Source: Paracoccaceae bacterium (GTDB lineage Bacteria > Pseudomonadota > Alphaproteobacteria > Rhodobacterales > Rhodobacteraceae). Taken from it: a stretch of 5,603 bases of DNA. Position numbers and translations under genes: made by a program. Under the pieces are notes generated by a model. The model was not told the origin of the DNA, did not search any database, and saw only the letters and a list, made by a program, of their open reading frames with translations. Location of the stretch: the NCBI GenBank assembly GCA_018222665.1, contig JAAEZW010000142.1, positions 1-5,603 on the forward strand, given 5' to 3'. Positions 5,339-5,603 of the stretch are shown here, piece after piece (the stretch's first letter is position 1; each line of letters starts with the position of its first letter).

Positions 5339-5603
5339 ATGACAGATCATTCAGTGGACGTCGTTGTATCAGGGGGGGGCATCGCCGGGATGGTGACGGC
5401 AATCGCTTTTGCGCAGGCGGGATTTGACACCCTTTGCGTTGATCCGCAGCCGCCGGTGACATCGCGTGCAGCTGATGGTGCGGACTTGCGGACGACGGCA
5501 TTTTTGCAGCCTGCCCGCAATTTTTTAGATGAATTGGGCATTTGGCAGTATTTTTCGCCTGAAACGATGCCATTGGACATTATGCGCATTGTGGATGCAG
5601 GGG
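5339..5603 (+). CDS. UbiH/UbiF/VisC/COQ6-family FAD-dependent monooxygenase (5' end only)
   Basis: The reading frame stays open from the ATG at 5339 to the window edge (88 residues seen; full proteins are about 400). The family hydroxylates the aromatic ring during ubiquinone synthesis, using FAD and NAD(P)H, near the inner membrane. Residues 6-34 form a beta-alpha-beta ADP-binding fold with GGGIAG (12-17), and an acidic Asp36 follows the second strand in VDP, where it should bind the FAD ribose. ADLRTTAFLQPAR (51-63) contains the Arg-Thr-Thr/Ala segment typical of UbiH-like proteins, and MRIVDAG closes the visible part. AGAGGA (5326-5331), seven bases upstream, is a strong ribosome site. An eight-G run (5372-5379) encodes part of the glycine motif. 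Which ring position it hydroxylates cannot be decided from this fragment, so no symbol is given. Confidence 0.9.
   Translation, partial: MTDHSVDVVVSGGGIAGMVTAIAFAQAGFDTLCVDPQPPVTSRAADGADLRTTAFLQPARNFLDELGIWQYFSPETMPLDIMRIVDAG

Noticed and set aside
4926..5573. 215-codon open frame on the minus strand across the HAD gene and the UbiH-like gene
   Set aside because: It is antisense to two genes with intact catalytic motifs, and its translation is rich in Pro, Cys, His and Arg, typical of a chance frame.

Overview
The window looks like ordinary chromosomal DNA from an alphaproteobacterium, most likely of the Rhodobacteraceae/Roseobacter group. The basis is family resemblance by eye: the end of an aa3-type cytochrome c oxidase subunit I that matches the Paracoccus pattern closely, a DUF2244 membrane protein, a YqeY-carA divergent pair, a pyrimidine-nucleotidase-type HAD protein and a UbiH-like flavoprotein. 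Base composition is moderate (about half G+C by eye). No search could be run, so the taxon is an inference.

Layout. Positions 1-443 hold the 3' end of ctaD, closed by a strong symmetrical hairpin terminator (461-490). Facing it is a complete Ldh2/malate-lactate dehydrogenase-family oxidoreductase (minus strand, start best placed at 1514). A 123-bp divergent spacer with an 8-bp inverted repeat separates it from a DUF2244 membrane protein (1638-2141, plus), whose end overlaps the end of a YqeY-family gene (2133-2594, minus) by 9 bp. A 152-bp divergent spacer leads to carA (2747-3895, plus). The end of carA overlaps by 4 bp the end of a GntR/FCD regulator (3892-4542, minus). That regulator is divergent from a HAD-superfamily hydrolase of the pyrimidine 5'-nucleotidase type (4628-5275, plus). 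This is followed in the same direction, after 63 bp, by the start of a UbiH/COQ6-family FAD monooxygenase (5339 to the window edge).

How the genes relate. They belong to separate housekeeping functions: respiration (ctaD, probably the quinone-related UbiH-like enzyme), glutamine-dependent carbamoyl phosphate synthesis for pyrimidines and arginine (carA), nucleotide or phosphate-ester hydrolysis (HAD protein), and an unassigned 2-oxo-/imino-acid reductase. The strands alternate, so few genes can share an operon; only the HAD gene and the UbiH-like gene plausibly do. No carB lies next to carA here. There are no mobile elements, tRNAs, rRNAs, CRISPR arrays or signs of recent transfer.

I do not see a new multi-gene system. 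The items worth a second look are small: the inverted repeat between the two divergent genes at 1515-1637, an eight-G run inside the FAD-binding motif of the UbiH-like gene, two convergent gene pairs whose ends overlap with no terminator between them, and two genes whose family is clear but whose exact job is not (the Ldh2-family enzyme and the DUF2244 protein).
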